Notes: generated by a model from the sequence alone, not told the origin. A DNA stretch of 64,000 nt from a bacterium (GCA_016125005.1 WGMQ01000004.1:1-64000), one strand, 5' to 3'; positions 17,458-34,995 are shown, counted from the stretch's first letter. Numbers and translations: made by a program.

Positions 17458-17990
17458 GGCTGGACCCGGTCGCTGGTCCGCCAGAGGTCGCCATCGCTGA
17501 TGGTCCCGTTCGTCGGATCGTAGCGCGTCCAGTCATAGCCCGAGGCGGTGTTCTCCCAGGGACGAGCGTCGGCGCCGGGGTAGAACTCGATGTTCTCGTG
17601 GTCGCTGTCGAGGTCGGGGCCGTTGCTGGCGAGCGCGTAGCGCGACTCCTGGTCGATGGGCATGGCGCCGTAGCCATAGGGAGGCGTGAAGGGGAGCACG
17701 CGCGCGACCGTCGGGACGAAGACCTCGGGCGGAACGGCGGTCAGGTACGAAACCGGGCTCGTCAGCGGGATGAGGCGTAGCGTCGGCGGCACCAGCACCG
17801 CCTGCGGGTATCGATTGGCGTCCACATGATAGGCATCCAAAGCGATCGCGACCGTCCGCAGGTCAGCCTTCACGCGGGCAACCTTGGCGCGGGTTTGCGC
17901 CTCGAGGAAGTTCGGAAGTGCGATGGCTGCCAGGATGGCAATGATGGCCACGACGATCAGTAACTCGATCAGGGTAAATCCAGTGCGCAT
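17454..17990 (-). CDS. Type II secretion/type IV pilus-like pseudopilin
   Basis: 178 residues. A class III prepilin leader is at the very start (MRTGFTLIELLIVVAIIAIL), cleaved after G4 by a prepilin peptidase. A long hydrophobic helix follows, then the helix KADLRTVAIALDAYHVDANRYP. The globular end has YALASNGPD and the tail YDPTNGTISDGDLW, a signature frequent in pseudopilins of several uncultured phyla. The protein is secreted to, or assembled at, the inner membrane. The LTxxQ-protein gene lies 20 bases upstream on the same strand, so both are probably co-transcribed. Its stop overlaps the permease stop. Confidence 0.88.
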   Translation of the reverse strand: MRTGFTLIELLIVVAIIAILAAIALPNFLEAQTRAKVARVKADLRTVAIALDAYHVDANRYPQAVLVPPTLRLIPLTSPVSYLTAVPPEVFVPTVARVLPFTPPYGYGAMPIDQESRYALASNGPDLDSDHENIEFYPGADARPWENTASGYDWTRYDPTNGTISDGDLWRTSDRVQP

Positions 17991-18010
17991 GGTCAGATTC
18001 TCCGTTGAGG

Positions 18011-18544
18011 TCAGGGCTGGGGAGGCATTCCCGGTGGGAAGGGGCGTTCGCCGTTCGCGATCCGCCGGTCCATTTCCTCGCGGCGCTTCGTCAGCTTTTG
18101 TTCGTACTTTTCGCGCTCGGCGGAGGGCAGAACCTTGCCGCGCTCGCGCATGCGCTCCTCCATGCGATCACCCATGGCGTGGCGAAGTTTCTGCTGCTGG
18201 TCGGGGGTCAGGATCTTCTCCAGTTCCTCCATCCGGGATCGGATCTGCATGGGGTTTGTCGCGGGGCCGAGTTCCCCCTGCTTCGCCTTGATCTGCGCCT
18301 GCTGCTCCGGCGTCAGGTCGAGCGCGGCGAAGACCATCAGGCGCTCCTCTTCCGTCGGTAGCTTCATCTTCCCGTTGCCGTCGGACAGCATGGGCGGCAC
18401 GAAGCCGGGGTTCTCCGTCAGGCTGGGTGGCTGTACGCGAACGTACTGTGCGTAGAGCCCGTACAGTCCCAAAGCGAGCAGCAGCACGGCCCCCGCTGCC
18501 CTCAATGGTCGCGACCGATTCTTTGATTCTGGCTGGTTTGCCAT
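18011..18544 (-). CDS. Membrane-anchored LTxxQ-motif (Spy/CpxP-like) protein
   Basis: 177 residues. One transmembrane anchor near residues 16-38 (AAGAVLLLALGLYGLYAQYV) leads to a periplasmic, helical part with LDLTPEQQAQIKAK and ILTPDQQQKLRHAM, matching the LTxxQ motifs of the Spy/CpxP family. A Pro-rich tail (PFPPGMPPQP) ends it. Family members act as periplasmic chaperones or envelope-stress sensors; here it may relate to the pseudopilin gene immediately downstream. The start at 18544 (MANQPESKN) is my choice; an ATG at 18556 has a Shine-Dalgarno almost touching it and is less likely. Confidence 0.72.
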   Translation of the reverse strand: MANQPESKNRSRPLRAAGAVLLLALGLYGLYAQYVRVQPPSLTENPGFVPPMLSDGNGKMKLPTEEERLMVFAALDLTPEQQAQIKAKQGELGPATNPMQIRSRMEELEKILTPDQQQKLRHAMGDRMEERMRERGKVLPSAEREKYEQKLTKRREEMDRRIANGERPFPPGMPPQP

Positions 18545-18769
18545 GTGGATTCCCATCCTTCCTGCGGTACCGCGCCGGGGGGCGGCACGAGTATGGGGGC
18601 AAGGGGTGGACCAAGCCGCCGAGTTTGCCTTTCCACTAAATCGTTCGACTCGGGCTTTTTCCTTCGAAAAATCCGGTTGCTGAATGTGCCACATTACTTA
18701 CAAATCCCATCCGGCGGGAGTTTCGTTGACCTGCTGGTCGGCAAAATCTAGTCATGACCAACCGTTGTC

Positions 18770-20083
18770 ATGGCTCCGAGAGCAGTTCGGAAAGGGCACA
18801 ACCCCACCTTGCGTATCCTTTTCGTCAATCAATACTATTCACCCGACTTCGCAGCGACCGCTCAGCAGATGAGCGATCTGTGCGAGCGCCTGGTTGCGCG
18901 CGGGCACGAGGTCCATGTATTGACGAGCACCGCCATCTATGATGGTCGCGACCTAAAGCTGCCGAGCTACGAACAGCTGAATGGCGTTCATGTGCACCGC
19001 GTCGGCCTGGAAGTTTCCAGCCGCCAGCGGCTGAGGCATCGCCTGCTGGGGTACCTATCCTTTTTCAGCAAGGCATTCCTTCAGGGGACATTTCTCCCGC
19101 GGCCCGACGTGACGGTGGTCCTCACCACACCTCCGCTCATCGGCCTGCTCGGATCGTGGCTCAAGCTGGTGCGCCGCACGCGCTTCGTCTACTGGGTGAT
19201 GGATGTGTATCCGGACATCGCCCTGGAGGCTGGGGTCCTTTCCCGCATCGGCATTACCCGCGCGGTTTGGTCCGTGGTGGGGCGATTCACCTATCGCAAC
19301 GCGGATCGCATCGTCGTGCTGGGCAGCGACATGCAGCAGGTGATCCGCCGCAAGCTGCCACGCAAGGACAGCAACAAGGTAACCGTCATCAGAAGCTGGC
19401 CGGGTAACGACGACGTTCATCCGATTCCGCCGAAGGAAAACACCTTCCGTCAGCAGCACCTCGGCGACGAGGCGATCTTCGCCCTCATGTATAGCGGCAA
19501 CATGGGCACCTGCCATGCCTTTCAGGCAGTCATCCCAGGGATCAAGTCCTTCGCCGGGCGAAAGGACGTCCACTTCTCCTTCGTGGGTGGAGGAAAGCAG
19601 CTTCCGAAGCTCAGCGAGAATCTGGGAGAGCAGAAGGAGAATGTCCTCTTCCTCCCCTACCAGGAACGCGAGAGCCTGAGCCAGTCGCTGTCCGCGCCTG
19701 ACGCCCATCTGGTGACCCTCCAGCCCCGCTACGACGGCCTGCTGGTGCCGAGCAAGATCTACGGAATCCTTGCGGCGGGCCGTGCGGTCCTGTTCGCCGG
19801 TAGCGAGAACAACGAGGTGGCCCACCTGATTCGGGAAGCCGAGTGCGGCATGGTGGTTCCCTTCGATGACGCGGAGGCCTTCCGGAAGGCGGTGGAGTGG
19901 ATGGCGGCCAATCGCGCAGAGGTCGCCGAGATGGGTGCGCGGGGACGTCGCTACTTCGAAGAGCGGCTCCAGACGGATCAGTTGACCAGTTCCTTTGGCG
20001 AGCTGCTGGAACTGGAGGCAGCCCCGGAGCTGGCTGAATTTGCCCCGAGGAACACACCGGTACGCGGAACTGAATTCCCCTGA
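18770..20083 (+). CDS. GT4-family glycosyltransferase (WbuB-like)
   Basis: 437 residues with the GT-B fold. The N-terminal Rossmann half begins LRILFVNQYYSPDFAATAQQM and contains ARGHEVHVLTS. The C-terminal half has LMYSGNMGTCH and VPSKIYGILAAGRAVLFAG with the E-x7-E-like SENNEVAHLI site, typical of GT4 transferases close to WbuB. Such enzymes add sugars during O-antigen or exopolysaccharide synthesis. The start at 18770 lacks a clear ribosome-binding site; a TTG at LRILF is a possible alternative. The gene is divergent from the LTxxQ gene. Confidence 0.88.
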   Translation: MAPRAVRKGHNPTLRILFVNQYYSPDFAATAQQMSDLCERLVARGHEVHVLTSTAIYDGRDLKLPSYEQLNGVHVHRVGLEVSSRQRLRHRLLGYLSFFSKAFLQGTFLPRPDVTVVLTTPPLIGLLGSWLKLVRRTRFVYWVMDVYPDIALEAGVLSRIGITRAVWSVVGRFTYRNADRIVVLGSDMQQVIRRKLPRKDSNKVTVIRSWPGNDDVHPIPPKENTFRQQHLGDEAIFALMYSGNMGTCHAFQAVIPGIKSFAGRKDVHFSFVGGGKQLPKLSENLGEQKENVLFLPYQERESLSQSLSAPDAHLVTLQPRYDGLLVPSKIYGILAAGRAVLFAGSENNEVAHLIREAECGMVVPFDDAEAFRKAVEWMAANRAEVAEMGARGRRYFEERLQTDQLTSSFGELLELEAAPELAEFAPRNTPVRGTEFP

Positions 20084-20103
20084 TATTTATTGAACTGACC
20101 CCG

Positions 20104-20118
20104 ACCCCCGGGGGATTT
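20104..20118 (+). terminator. Possible weak terminator after the GT4 gene
   Basis: A perfect CCCCCGGGGG palindrome (20105-20114) followed by ATTTT lies about 20 bases after the stop. The two arms have no loop, so only a shorter stem could form; the call is weak. Confidence 0.25.
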
Positions 20119-20202
20119 TAGCTATTCAACCTTGACGGACCAACCGCAGCGCCCCAAAACGTAAGCAGGCATGATGGAAAAGTTTTGGTGCCCTAGGAAA
20201 GC

Positions 20203-21054
20203 GTGAACCCCATGCGTCATTTCGTGACAAAGCTTACTGTTGGAGCAGCGCTGCTCGTGGCGAGCACGGCGCTTCAGGCCGGGACGCCACTGGGAGTGGC
20301 CAAGCCAACGGGTGCACTTGAGCTCACCCGCGATGGCAGCGCGCTTCAGTTGGCAGAGTCGCAGAGCCTGCTTCTCATGGCTGGCGATCGCCTTGCCACC
20401 ACGGATTCTCCCGCCCGCGCAACACTCCTTGATGGAACGAGTCTTCTGCAGAGCCCGAACTCAGCGCTGAGTCTTGGCGAGGACGGTACGGTTAGGATTG
20501 AGAAGGGAATGGTTGTGGCGTCCACCGCCAAGGCCAGTGCCGTGGAAAGCGAGGGTCTCCGGATCCTCCCCACGCAGGAATCCGCGGTCGCCTCTTTTTC
20601 CGTCGATCGCAAGTCGGATGAGCTGGTGGAAGTCACCAGCCTTTCCGGATCCCCCGTCGCCGTCCGCTCCATCGAGACCGGTGAGCAGCTGGGTGTGATC
20701 ATGCCGGGCGACGTTCTCAGTTTCACCCGTACCGAGCTCGGTACGTGGCGCGTTCAGGCCCCGATGGTCCTTCAGGAGACCGAAGGCGTCGAAGACGGAA
20801 CAAACTCTGAAACAACCGAAGACAAGGCCGCAGCCGCTCCTTTGGCGACCACGACCACCGCGGGTGGCGGTGGCGTCGGCGGCACGACCGCTGCCATCGG
20901 CGGCGGCATTATTGTTGTGGGCGGCGGAACAGCCGTAGCGGCCAGCCCAAGACTCCGCGAGCGGCTTGGTATCACCAATGAGGACGACAACAACGACAAC
21001 AACGACTCCTCACCGACCGTTCCACCTCCTGCCGACCCCACCGACGTGAAGTAA
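20203..21054 (+). CDS. Secreted FecR-like domain protein with a C-terminal membrane helix
   Basis: 283 residues. A signal peptide (MRHFVTKLTVGAALLVASTALQA) leads to a region like the FecR/beta-jelly barrel (LLLMAGDRLATTDSPARATLLDGTSLL; LSLGEDGTVRIEKG), with an Ala/Thr-rich linker. A Gly-rich hydrophobic segment (GGGGVGGTTAAIGGGIIVVGGG) and an acidic Asn/Asp-rich tail end the protein. The layout resembles surface or capsule-related proteins. The GTG start at 20203 has AGGA a few bases before it; ATG 20212 is the alternative. A strong terminator follows the gene. Confidence 0.65.
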   Translation: MNPMRHFVTKLTVGAALLVASTALQAGTPLGVAKPTGALELTRDGSALQLAESQSLLLMAGDRLATTDSPARATLLDGTSLLQSPNSALSLGEDGTVRIEKGMVVASTAKASAVESEGLRILPTQESAVASFSVDRKSDELVEVTSLSGSPVAVRSIETGEQLGVIMPGDVLSFTRTELGTWRVQAPMVLQETEGVEDGTNSETTEDKAAAAPLATTTTAGGGGVGGTTAAIGGGIIVVGGGTAVAASPRLRERLGITNEDDNNDNNDSSPTVPPPADPTDVK

Positions 21055-21107
21055 CGTCGCGTTATCCCTTCATTCAGGGGCCAGCCCATAAAGACTCAAT
21101 CAATCCC

Positions 21108-21142
21108 GACCTCCGGCGCGCTCCCGCGCCGGAGGTCTTTTT
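21108..21142 (+). terminator. Strong intrinsic terminator
   Basis: A 13-base-pair perfect stem, GACCTCCGGCGCG (21108-21120) and CGCGCCGGAGGTC (21125-21137), has a CTCC loop and a TTTTT tail. It ends the secreted-protein transcript. It lies only nine bases before the next start codon, with the GGAGG inside its 3' arm. Confidence 0.9.
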
Positions 21143-21150
21143 GTCGAACC

Positions 21151-22239
21151 ATGACGGCGCTGGGCGCTCTGTCCCGGCCGTCTATCTCCAGCGCCATCAC
21201 GGCGGACTCCGCCCGCCTGATCGGTCGGGTGCTGGACCGCGCTTCCGTCCCGCTGGTCCGTCCACTGCTGATCCAGCATATTGGGTCCCGCGGGCTGCTT
21301 GAGGCGGCAGGACTGGAAAAGGGCGAGTGTACGGCGGAACTCCGCCACGCCACCCGCGAATGGGCGCAGCGCCGGTTCCGGCTCGACGACCTGCTCACGG
21401 CCGCCGCCGCGAAGGGGCTGGCTGCTCCGGTCCTCGTCCAAGGCACCGGCCTCGCCCCGCTCTATCCGTCGCCGGCGCTCCGCACCACCGCCGACCTGGA
21501 TCTTCTGGTTTCCGTCTCCGACTATCCCCGATGGAAGCCCATGCTGCGGCGGCTTGGCTGGTCCGAGACGCCGTCCAATTGGGTGCATGAGGACGGCACC
21601 AACCTGGATCTGCATATTCCCGCAACGCCGTTGGCCGGAAAGCTGTTGGCACAGTCGACTCCGCATCCGGCTATCCCGGCAGCGCTACTTCCGCCCGAGC
21701 ACCTGCACCTTGTCCTGATCGCCCGCCACGCGGCGCGGCACCAGGCAGACCGCCTTTGGCGTGATGTTGCCGACATCAACCTGCTTCTCGGGCGCTCGAC
21801 TCGACCGGACCGACTGTTGGCAATGGCCTGGGATGTGGCCCCCGAAGATACCCGCGAACCACTCGCCGGACTACTTCGTTTCGTGGATCGCTGGTCCCGG
21901 CCCCTGGGTCCGAGTTGGCAACAGAGCCAGGTCGGCGAGCAGTTCCTGCTGCTCTGCGAAGGACAGGCGCTCTCCCCCACCGGGGCGGCGGAGCTGGATC
22001 TGCTCGAGCCCGTCTTCCACCGCCGCGCCACCCGACCCGCGGTTCGGTCCTCCAGCGATCGCTCCTCGATCCGCCGGGTTGATAGCCAGCTCGGCATGAT
22101 CCCGCGCCCGGGGCTGGCGCTCACGATGCTGAGGCTGCGGCTGATCGCCAAGGCGGCGTTCGGCGGCCGCCTGTCCGCGCTGCGGCGCCGAATCGCCCAG
22201 CGGCGGAATCTTCGGATCGCCCAGAGCGACTTCGCCTGA
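21151..22239 (+). CDS. Nucleotidyltransferase family protein (NTP_transf_5-like)
   Basis: 362 residues. The family motif is VLVQGTGLAPLYPSPALRT followed by TADLDLLV near residues 90-115, an N-terminal nucleotidyltransferase core with an Asp-x-Asp pair. The middle holds HLHLVLIARHAARHQADRLWRDVADINLLL, typical of the uncharacterised nucleotidyltransferase family. Similar proteins occur near polysaccharide and peptidyl-modification clusters. The ATG sits nine bases after the terminator tail, which may mean a leaderless transcript, or a later start such as within the first 30 residues. It ends 75 bases before the rpoC terminus. Confidence 0.7.
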   Translation: MTALGALSRPSISSAITADSARLIGRVLDRASVPLVRPLLIQHIGSRGLLEAAGLEKGECTAELRHATREWAQRRFRLDDLLTAAAAKGLAAPVLVQGTGLAPLYPSPALRTTADLDLLVSVSDYPRWKPMLRRLGWSETPSNWVHEDGTNLDLHIPATPLAGKLLAQSTPHPAIPAALLPPEHLHLVLIARHAARHQADRLWRDVADINLLLGRSTRPDRLLAMAWDVAPEDTREPLAGLLRFVDRWSRPLGPSWQQSQVGEQFLLLCEGQALSPTGAAELDLLEPVFHRRATRPAVRSSSDRSSIRRVDSQLGMIPRPGLALTMLRLRLIAKAAFGGRLSALRRRIAQRRNLRIAQSDFA

Positions 22240-22257
22240 TCACGACCCCCAAAAGCA

Positions 22258-22288
22258 AATCCCCCGGAGCGCATCGCCCCGGGGGATT
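22258..22288 (-). terminator. Intrinsic terminator of the rpoBC transcript
   Basis: A ten-base-pair stem, AATCCCCCGG (22258-22267) with CCGGGGGATT (22279-22288), is followed on the minus strand by TGCTTTTGG. It lies between the rpoC stop and the convergent nucleotidyltransferase stop and may serve both directions, although the plus-strand tail is T-poor. Confidence 0.8.
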
Positions 22289-22314
22289 CGTTGTGTTCAG
22301 GTTGAAGGAACCGC

Positions 22315-26697
<4,383 letters not shown>

Positions 26698-26789
26698 GCA
26701 AAAATACCCCCTGGGGGAATGGACAGGTTGAGGGTGTGTAGCCCCGCGCGCTTTGGGCGGCGGGGCCCGGATACTGGACCTTCAGCCGA

Positions 26790-31061
<4,272 letters not shown>

Positions 31062-31444
31062 CAAGGTGACCTCCTGTTCACTCGAAAGAGGTGGTTCGCA
31101 CCGGTTGCGCTGGCGATCTGAGCACTGATCACACAACACTCCCAAAAGCGCAAAATAGCCGCTCCCCTCCGCGAGAAGGAGGGGCGGCCATACAACAAAT
31201 TAAGATGCCTGGTCGATACAGAGTCGCTCAACGGCCGGGCTTTCTTGGCCCACTGCCATAGACTGACAGTTGGGCTGAGCAGTCCAAGGCCTGCCCCATG
31301 CCCCTGTCAAGCAGGAAACACACAGCGGCGTTCCCGAAAATCGCTTTGTTCACTGGCTACGACGATCTCCAAACGGCCACCGTCCGTCAAGCGGGGAACG
31401 ACATGCCGTGGAAAAAGGAGCGCGGGGATCCTGCCCGCGCTCCC
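31062..31444. other. rpoB leader and intergenic region
   Basis: No gene is visible in these 383 bases. An rpoB-strand hairpin with a T-run sits at 31152-31188, about 90 bases before the rpoB start. I could not identify a -35/-10 pair with confidence; the rpoB promoter would have to lie between the hairpin and the start, unless the hairpin is an attenuator in the rpoB leader. Confidence 0.4.
31152..31188 (-). terminator. Intrinsic terminator or attenuator upstream of rpoB
   Basis: On the minus strand, GCCGCCCCTCC (31188-31178) pairs with GGAGGGGAGCGGC (31170-31158) across a 7-base loop and is followed by TATTTT. It could end the secreted-protein transcript or regulate rpoB by attenuation. Confidence 0.7.
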
Positions 31445-32371
31445 CTACTTCGGATTATTCCGACGGACGTATTCGTCGAGTACTTCGTTGGCTTGGATGA
31501 GTTCCATGCGAGCCTTGGCCCAGTCGCGTTTGCCGATCTCTTCCCGCGCCACGTGGAGGTGCCAGATGGTGGTCTTCACGAACTCGGGGCGGGAGCGATT
31601 GGTGATGCCGGCGAAGACTGCGACACGGGCGCGGGGTTCGCCCGGCTCCCGCTCCTTGACGGTGCTGTATTCCATCTCGATGCGACTGACGGTGCTGCGC
31701 CTCCACAGGTGATAAACGTCGCGGCGCGGGAGGGCGTGGCGGAGTAACTGGGGATTGGTGGAAAAGTCGAAGTCCTGACGCTTCCGGTTCTTCTCGTCGA
31801 AGACAACCAGGCGGTGCAGATAGACGTCGGCCGATCGGGCCTCGAGGCTGATCGCGCTGATACCCTCGATGGGCGGATCAAAGGTCTTGGCATCCTTGTC
31901 GACGCCGCCCGGGTTGTTTTCAACCCGTCCGCCGCCGAGTTCGATCCAGCGGTACTGGGAGAGCGAGGTATGCAGGTCGCTCCGGAAATTGAGATAATTG
32001 CCGCATGTCTCCACCATGCTTTGCAGTCCTGCCACCCAGGTGGGATCGGGAGAAGGGGCGCCGTCGGGCGGGATCAGCTTCTCGGCGCGGCGCATCAGGT
32101 CCTGGCACTCGGCAATGCTGAGGGGCGGAATGAAGCGAACGGGGGCAGCAGTGGTGGGGGCCGGGGTGACGGTCGCCGTGGGCGAAGGGGTGGGAGCCGG
32201 GGTGGCGGTCGGGACTGGTTCTTCGGCGGGAACCGACGCCAGCAGTGTGACAGAGGCGCACAGCGCCATGGCCAACAAGCGAATGCTCAGTCGCCAGTTG
32301 GCTCTGCCTGCGACACTCTGAGCTGTGGTCCGGCGGGTCACGCGATGCGCTCCTCGGGCGTGTCTGTACAT
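31445..32371 (-). CDS. Secreted hypothetical protein with Pro/Thr-rich linker
   Basis: About 308 residues. The start at 32371 gives a long, basic N-region followed by the hydrophobic LLAMALCASVTLLASVPAEE, a signal peptide or anchor. A Pro/Thr-rich linker (TPAPTPSPTATVTPAPTT) then leads to a folded domain with WIELGGGRVENNPGG and ISLEARSADVYLHRLVVFD, plus a helical C-terminus (EEIGKRDWAKARMELIQANEVLDEYV). The same kind of linker occurs in the large subtilase (41.7-47.4 kb). I do not recognise a family. It is the first gene upstream of rpoB on that strand. Confidence 0.6.
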   Translation of the reverse strand: MYRHARGAHRVTRRTTAQSVAGRANWRLSIRLLAMALCASVTLLASVPAEEPVPTATPAPTPSPTATVTPAPTTAAPVRFIPPLSIAECQDLMRRAEKLIPPDGAPSPDPTWVAGLQSMVETCGNYLNFRSDLHTSLSQYRWIELGGGRVENNPGGVDKDAKTFDPPIEGISAISLEARSADVYLHRLVVFDEKNRKRQDFDFSTNPQLLRHALPRRDVYHLWRRSTVSRIEMEYSTVKEREPGEPRARVAVFAGITNRSRPEFVKTTIWHLHVAREEIGKRDWAKARMELIQANEVLDEYVRRNNPK

Positions 32372-32802
32372 AGTGTGGGACGGGAGTCGGTCGGGAGGCA
32401 ACCCGGATGCGATAATCTGCGCGATCACGTAAAGAAACTTTGCGAGTCCAAAGGCGAGGGGGAAGGGGGCTTCACGGGGTATCGGCAAGGTTTTTCCCGA
32501 ATCCGAAGTGTTGGCATTCGCCCGGCGGGGAATGACTGAATCGGAGGTGATTCAAATAGCTTGGCTTAGGCCTTTTGGACCGACGGCGTTCAATACGGCA
32601 CAGGGTCTGCTTTGTGAAAGGCGGAAGTTGGTCCCTTCCGAATGGCCTGTGACCTCACTCCAAATCAGTACCCACGTTGCGGGCGCTGCCGAACCCCACC
32701 GGCAGCGCTTCTTCGTTTGGGTGGGCTGGCACTTTCCTTGCCCCGGTAGGGCACGGCACCGATACAGTTGATGCCGCGAGACAGGACGCCGCCTCCTCAC
32801 CC
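32372..32802. other. Divergent promoter region of the DUF502/NtrC operon
   Basis: This 431-base region lies between two divergent genes. It holds the sigma-54 promoter at 32726-32742 described separately. The remainder shows no convincing gene. Confidence 0.4.
32726..32742 (+). promoter_or_regulatory. Sigma-54 (-24/-12) promoter
   Basis: CTGGCAC-TTTCC-TTGCC matches the sigma-54 consensus TGGCAC-N5-TTGC, with exactly ten bases between the GG (32728-32729) and the GC (32740-32741). It lies 60 bases before the start of the DUF502 gene. A sigma-54 activator (NtrC-type) is the next gene in the same operon, so autoregulation is likely. Confidence 0.75.
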
Positions 32803-33582
32803 ATGACAGCTTCTCCCAGTTCCTCCTCCCACGAGCACCAGAAAAAACACCGGACGACCTTCGAACGACTGAGAACCCTATTCCTTGCGGGTGTCCTCGT
32901 CATTGTTCCGATGGTCGTGGCGGTCTACGCCGTCCTGCTGTTGATGCGAATCACGGAAAGCATCTTTGGCCCGGCGATCGAGGAAACCTTCCAGCTCGCG
33001 TTGCAGATCCCCCGCGATCAACCGCCCCCACCGTGGATGCCAGTCTTCAGCGCTCTCGCGTCCTTTGTGATGGCCATCTCGGTGATCCTGGCCGTTGGCT
33101 GGGCATCAACGTTCCTGCTGGTTCGGCGATTGATCGGAATTGGGGAAAGTCTGATCGCGCGGGTGCCACTTCTCAAGTTCTTCTACAATGTGCCCAAGGA
33201 AGTGCTGCACACCTTTGCGTTGCAGCAAAAGGCGTCGTTCAAGCGTGTGGTGTTCTTTGAGTACCCCCGAAAGGGCATCTGGGCGCTTGGGTTTGCGACG
33301 GGAGAGGTACGGCTCGCTCCGACTGGCGTCCCGCTGGTGGCGGTCTTTGTGCCGACGACCCCGAATCCGACGTCGGGCTTCCTGCTGTACTTCAAGCCTG
33401 AAGAGTTATTGGACACGAACCTGCCGCTGGAGGAGGGCGCGCGCCTGATCATCAGCGGCGGCATCCTGAGTCCCGACTCCATCTACACCCAGTCGTTCTG
33501 CGGGCTTGATCGCGAGCCCTCATTTCCCCCCAATGTTGCGGTTGTGCACACGACCGAACCCGTTCAGGTTCACCAAGACTGA
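32803..33582 (+). CDS. DUF502 family membrane protein
   Basis: A 259-residue inner-membrane protein. Two hydrophobic segments lie at about residues 27-48 (LFLAGVLVIVPMVVAVYAVLL) and 81-105. The conserved DUF502 motif LIARVPLLKFFYNVPKEVLHTF follows, then VVFFEYPRKGIWALGFATG and VFVPTTPNPTSGFLLY. The start at 32803 is chosen because a longer frame upstream crosses the sigma-54 promoter. Function is unknown in the family. It is placed as first gene of a two-gene operon with the response regulator 36 bases downstream, suggesting an envelope-related output or input for that regulator. Confidence 0.88.
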   Translation: MTASPSSSSHEHQKKHRTTFERLRTLFLAGVLVIVPMVVAVYAVLLLMRITESIFGPAIEETFQLALQIPRDQPPPPWMPVFSALASFVMAISVILAVGWASTFLLVRRLIGIGESLIARVPLLKFFYNVPKEVLHTFALQQKASFKRVVFFEYPRKGIWALGFATGEVRLAPTGVPLVAVFVPTTPNPTSGFLLYFKPEELLDTNLPLEEGARLIISGGILSPDSIYTQSFCGLDREPSFPPNVAVVHTTEPVQVHQD

Positions 33583-33618
33583 TCGAATACCTCGATCCAC
33601 CGTGAAGGAGTATCCAGC

Positions 33619-34995
33619 GTGAGTATCAACCTCCTCCTGGTCGACGACCAGCCTGACGTCCTCGACGGCCTGCGTCTCGCCTTCAAGCGTACCGACTACA
33701 ATTTGCTGACGGCCTCGAGCGGCGAGCAGGCGGTCCAGATCCTTTCCACCGAGCCGGTGGACGTGGTGCTGACCGACCTGAAGATGTCAGGCCTTGATGG
33801 CATTGGGGTGCTGCGTCACGCGCTGTCGCTGGACCTCCCCCCGGCGGTCATCATCATGACGGCCTTCGGCAGCATCGAAAGCGCCGTGGATGCGCTGAAG
33901 GAGGGTGCCTATCACTACCTGACAAAGCCGGTGAACATCAAGGAACTGCGGGTACTGGTCGAGAAGGCAGCAGAGCACCGATCGCTCGTCCGCGAAAATC
34001 GGAACCTGCGCGAGCAGATCGACAAGCGCTTTGGCATCGAGGGGATGATCGGCGAGACGTCCGAGATGCTGGCGATCTACGACAAGGTGCGCCTGATCGC
34101 GCCGACGCGCGCCAACGTGCTGATCCTCGGCGAGAGCGGCACGGGCAAGGAAGTGCTCGCGAAAGCCGTCCATCAGGCCAGCCCGCGGGCGCGGAAGCCC
34201 TTCGTGGCGGTGCATTGCGCGGCGCTGCCCGAGGCACTGCTGGAGTCCGAACTCTTCGGGCACGAGCGCGGCGCCTTCACGGGTGCGGTAAGCAAGCGGC
34301 AGGGTCGCTTCGAGCTGGCCAGCGGCGGCACCATCTTTCTCGACGAAATCGGCGAAGTACCGCTCAGCATGCAGGTGAAGCTGCTGCGCGTGCTGGAAGC
34401 GCGCGAAATCCAGCGCGTGGGCGGCTCGGAAACGGTCAGTGTCGACGTGCGCATTCTGGCGGCGACCAATCGCGACCTGGCCGAGGAAGTGAGCGAAGGT
34501 CGCTTCCGAGAGGATCTGTACTACCGCCTGAACGTGGTCTCGATCACGCTGCCTCCGCTGCGCCATCGCCGCGGCGACATCCCGCTGCTGGTGCGCACGT
34601 TCCTGGCGGAGTTTGCCCGCGAGAATGGTCGCGAGGTTCCTTCCATCTCGCGCGAGGCCATGGACATCCTGACCAGCTACCACTGGCCCGGAAACGTGCG
34701 CGAACTGCGCAACGTGATTGAAAACACCTCGGTGTTCCTGCGCGGCAATACCGTGGAACCGGCCAACCTGCCGATCAACGTGGCGAAGAAGGCGCCTCCC
34801 GCCGCCCCGGGCGAACCAGTGACGGACGGTATTTCCTTCCCGATGGGGATGGCGCTGGAAGAGGTGGAAACGGCCTACCTGCGCAAGACGCTGGAAATCT
34901 GCGACGGTAACCGTACCCGCGCCGCGGACATGCTCAAGATCTCCCGCCGCACCCTGCAACGCCGCATCAAGGAACTGGGCCTGGAGGACGAGTGA
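33619..34995 (+). CDS. NtrC-family sigma-54-dependent response regulator
   Basis: 458 residues with the full NtrC plan. The receiver has D9/D10, phospho-acceptor D53 (LTDLKMSG) and K103. The AAA+ ATPase has Walker A GESGTGKE at 171-178 and GAFTGA at 218-223, and a Fis-type HTH ([23 protein letters not shown]) ends it. It starts at GTG 33619 with AAGGAG nine bases upstream. No cognate kinase is adjacent. The sigma-54 promoter in front of the operon makes this a candidate autoregulated system. It differs from the first regulator (3.7-5.1 kb) by having the standard GAFTGA loop. Confidence 0.94.
   Translation: MSINLLLVDDQPDVLDGLRLAFKRTDYNLLTASSGEQAVQILSTEPVDVVLTDLKMSGLDGIGVLRHALSLDLPPAVIIMTAFGSIESAVDALKEGAYHYLTKPVNIKELRVLVEKAAEHRSLVRENRNLREQIDKRFGIEGMIGETSEMLAIYDKVRLIAPTRANVLILGESGTGKEVLAKAVHQASPRARKPFVAVHCAALPEALLESELFGHERGAFTGAVSKRQGRFELASGGTIFLDEIGEVPLSMQVKLLRVLEAREIQRVGGSETVSVDVRILAATNRDLAEEVSEGRFREDLYYRLNVVSITLPPLRHRRGDIPLLVRTFLAEFARENGREVPSISREAMDILTSYHWPGNVRELRNVIENTSVFLRGNTVEPANLPINVAKKAPPAAPGEPVTDGISFPMGMALEEVETAYLRKTLEICDGNRTRAADMLKISRRTLQRRIKELGLEDE

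Noticed and set aside
20104-20118. Perfect palindrome CCCCCGGGGG as a strong terminator
   Set aside because: It has no loop; only a short stem can form, so it is kept as a weak call.
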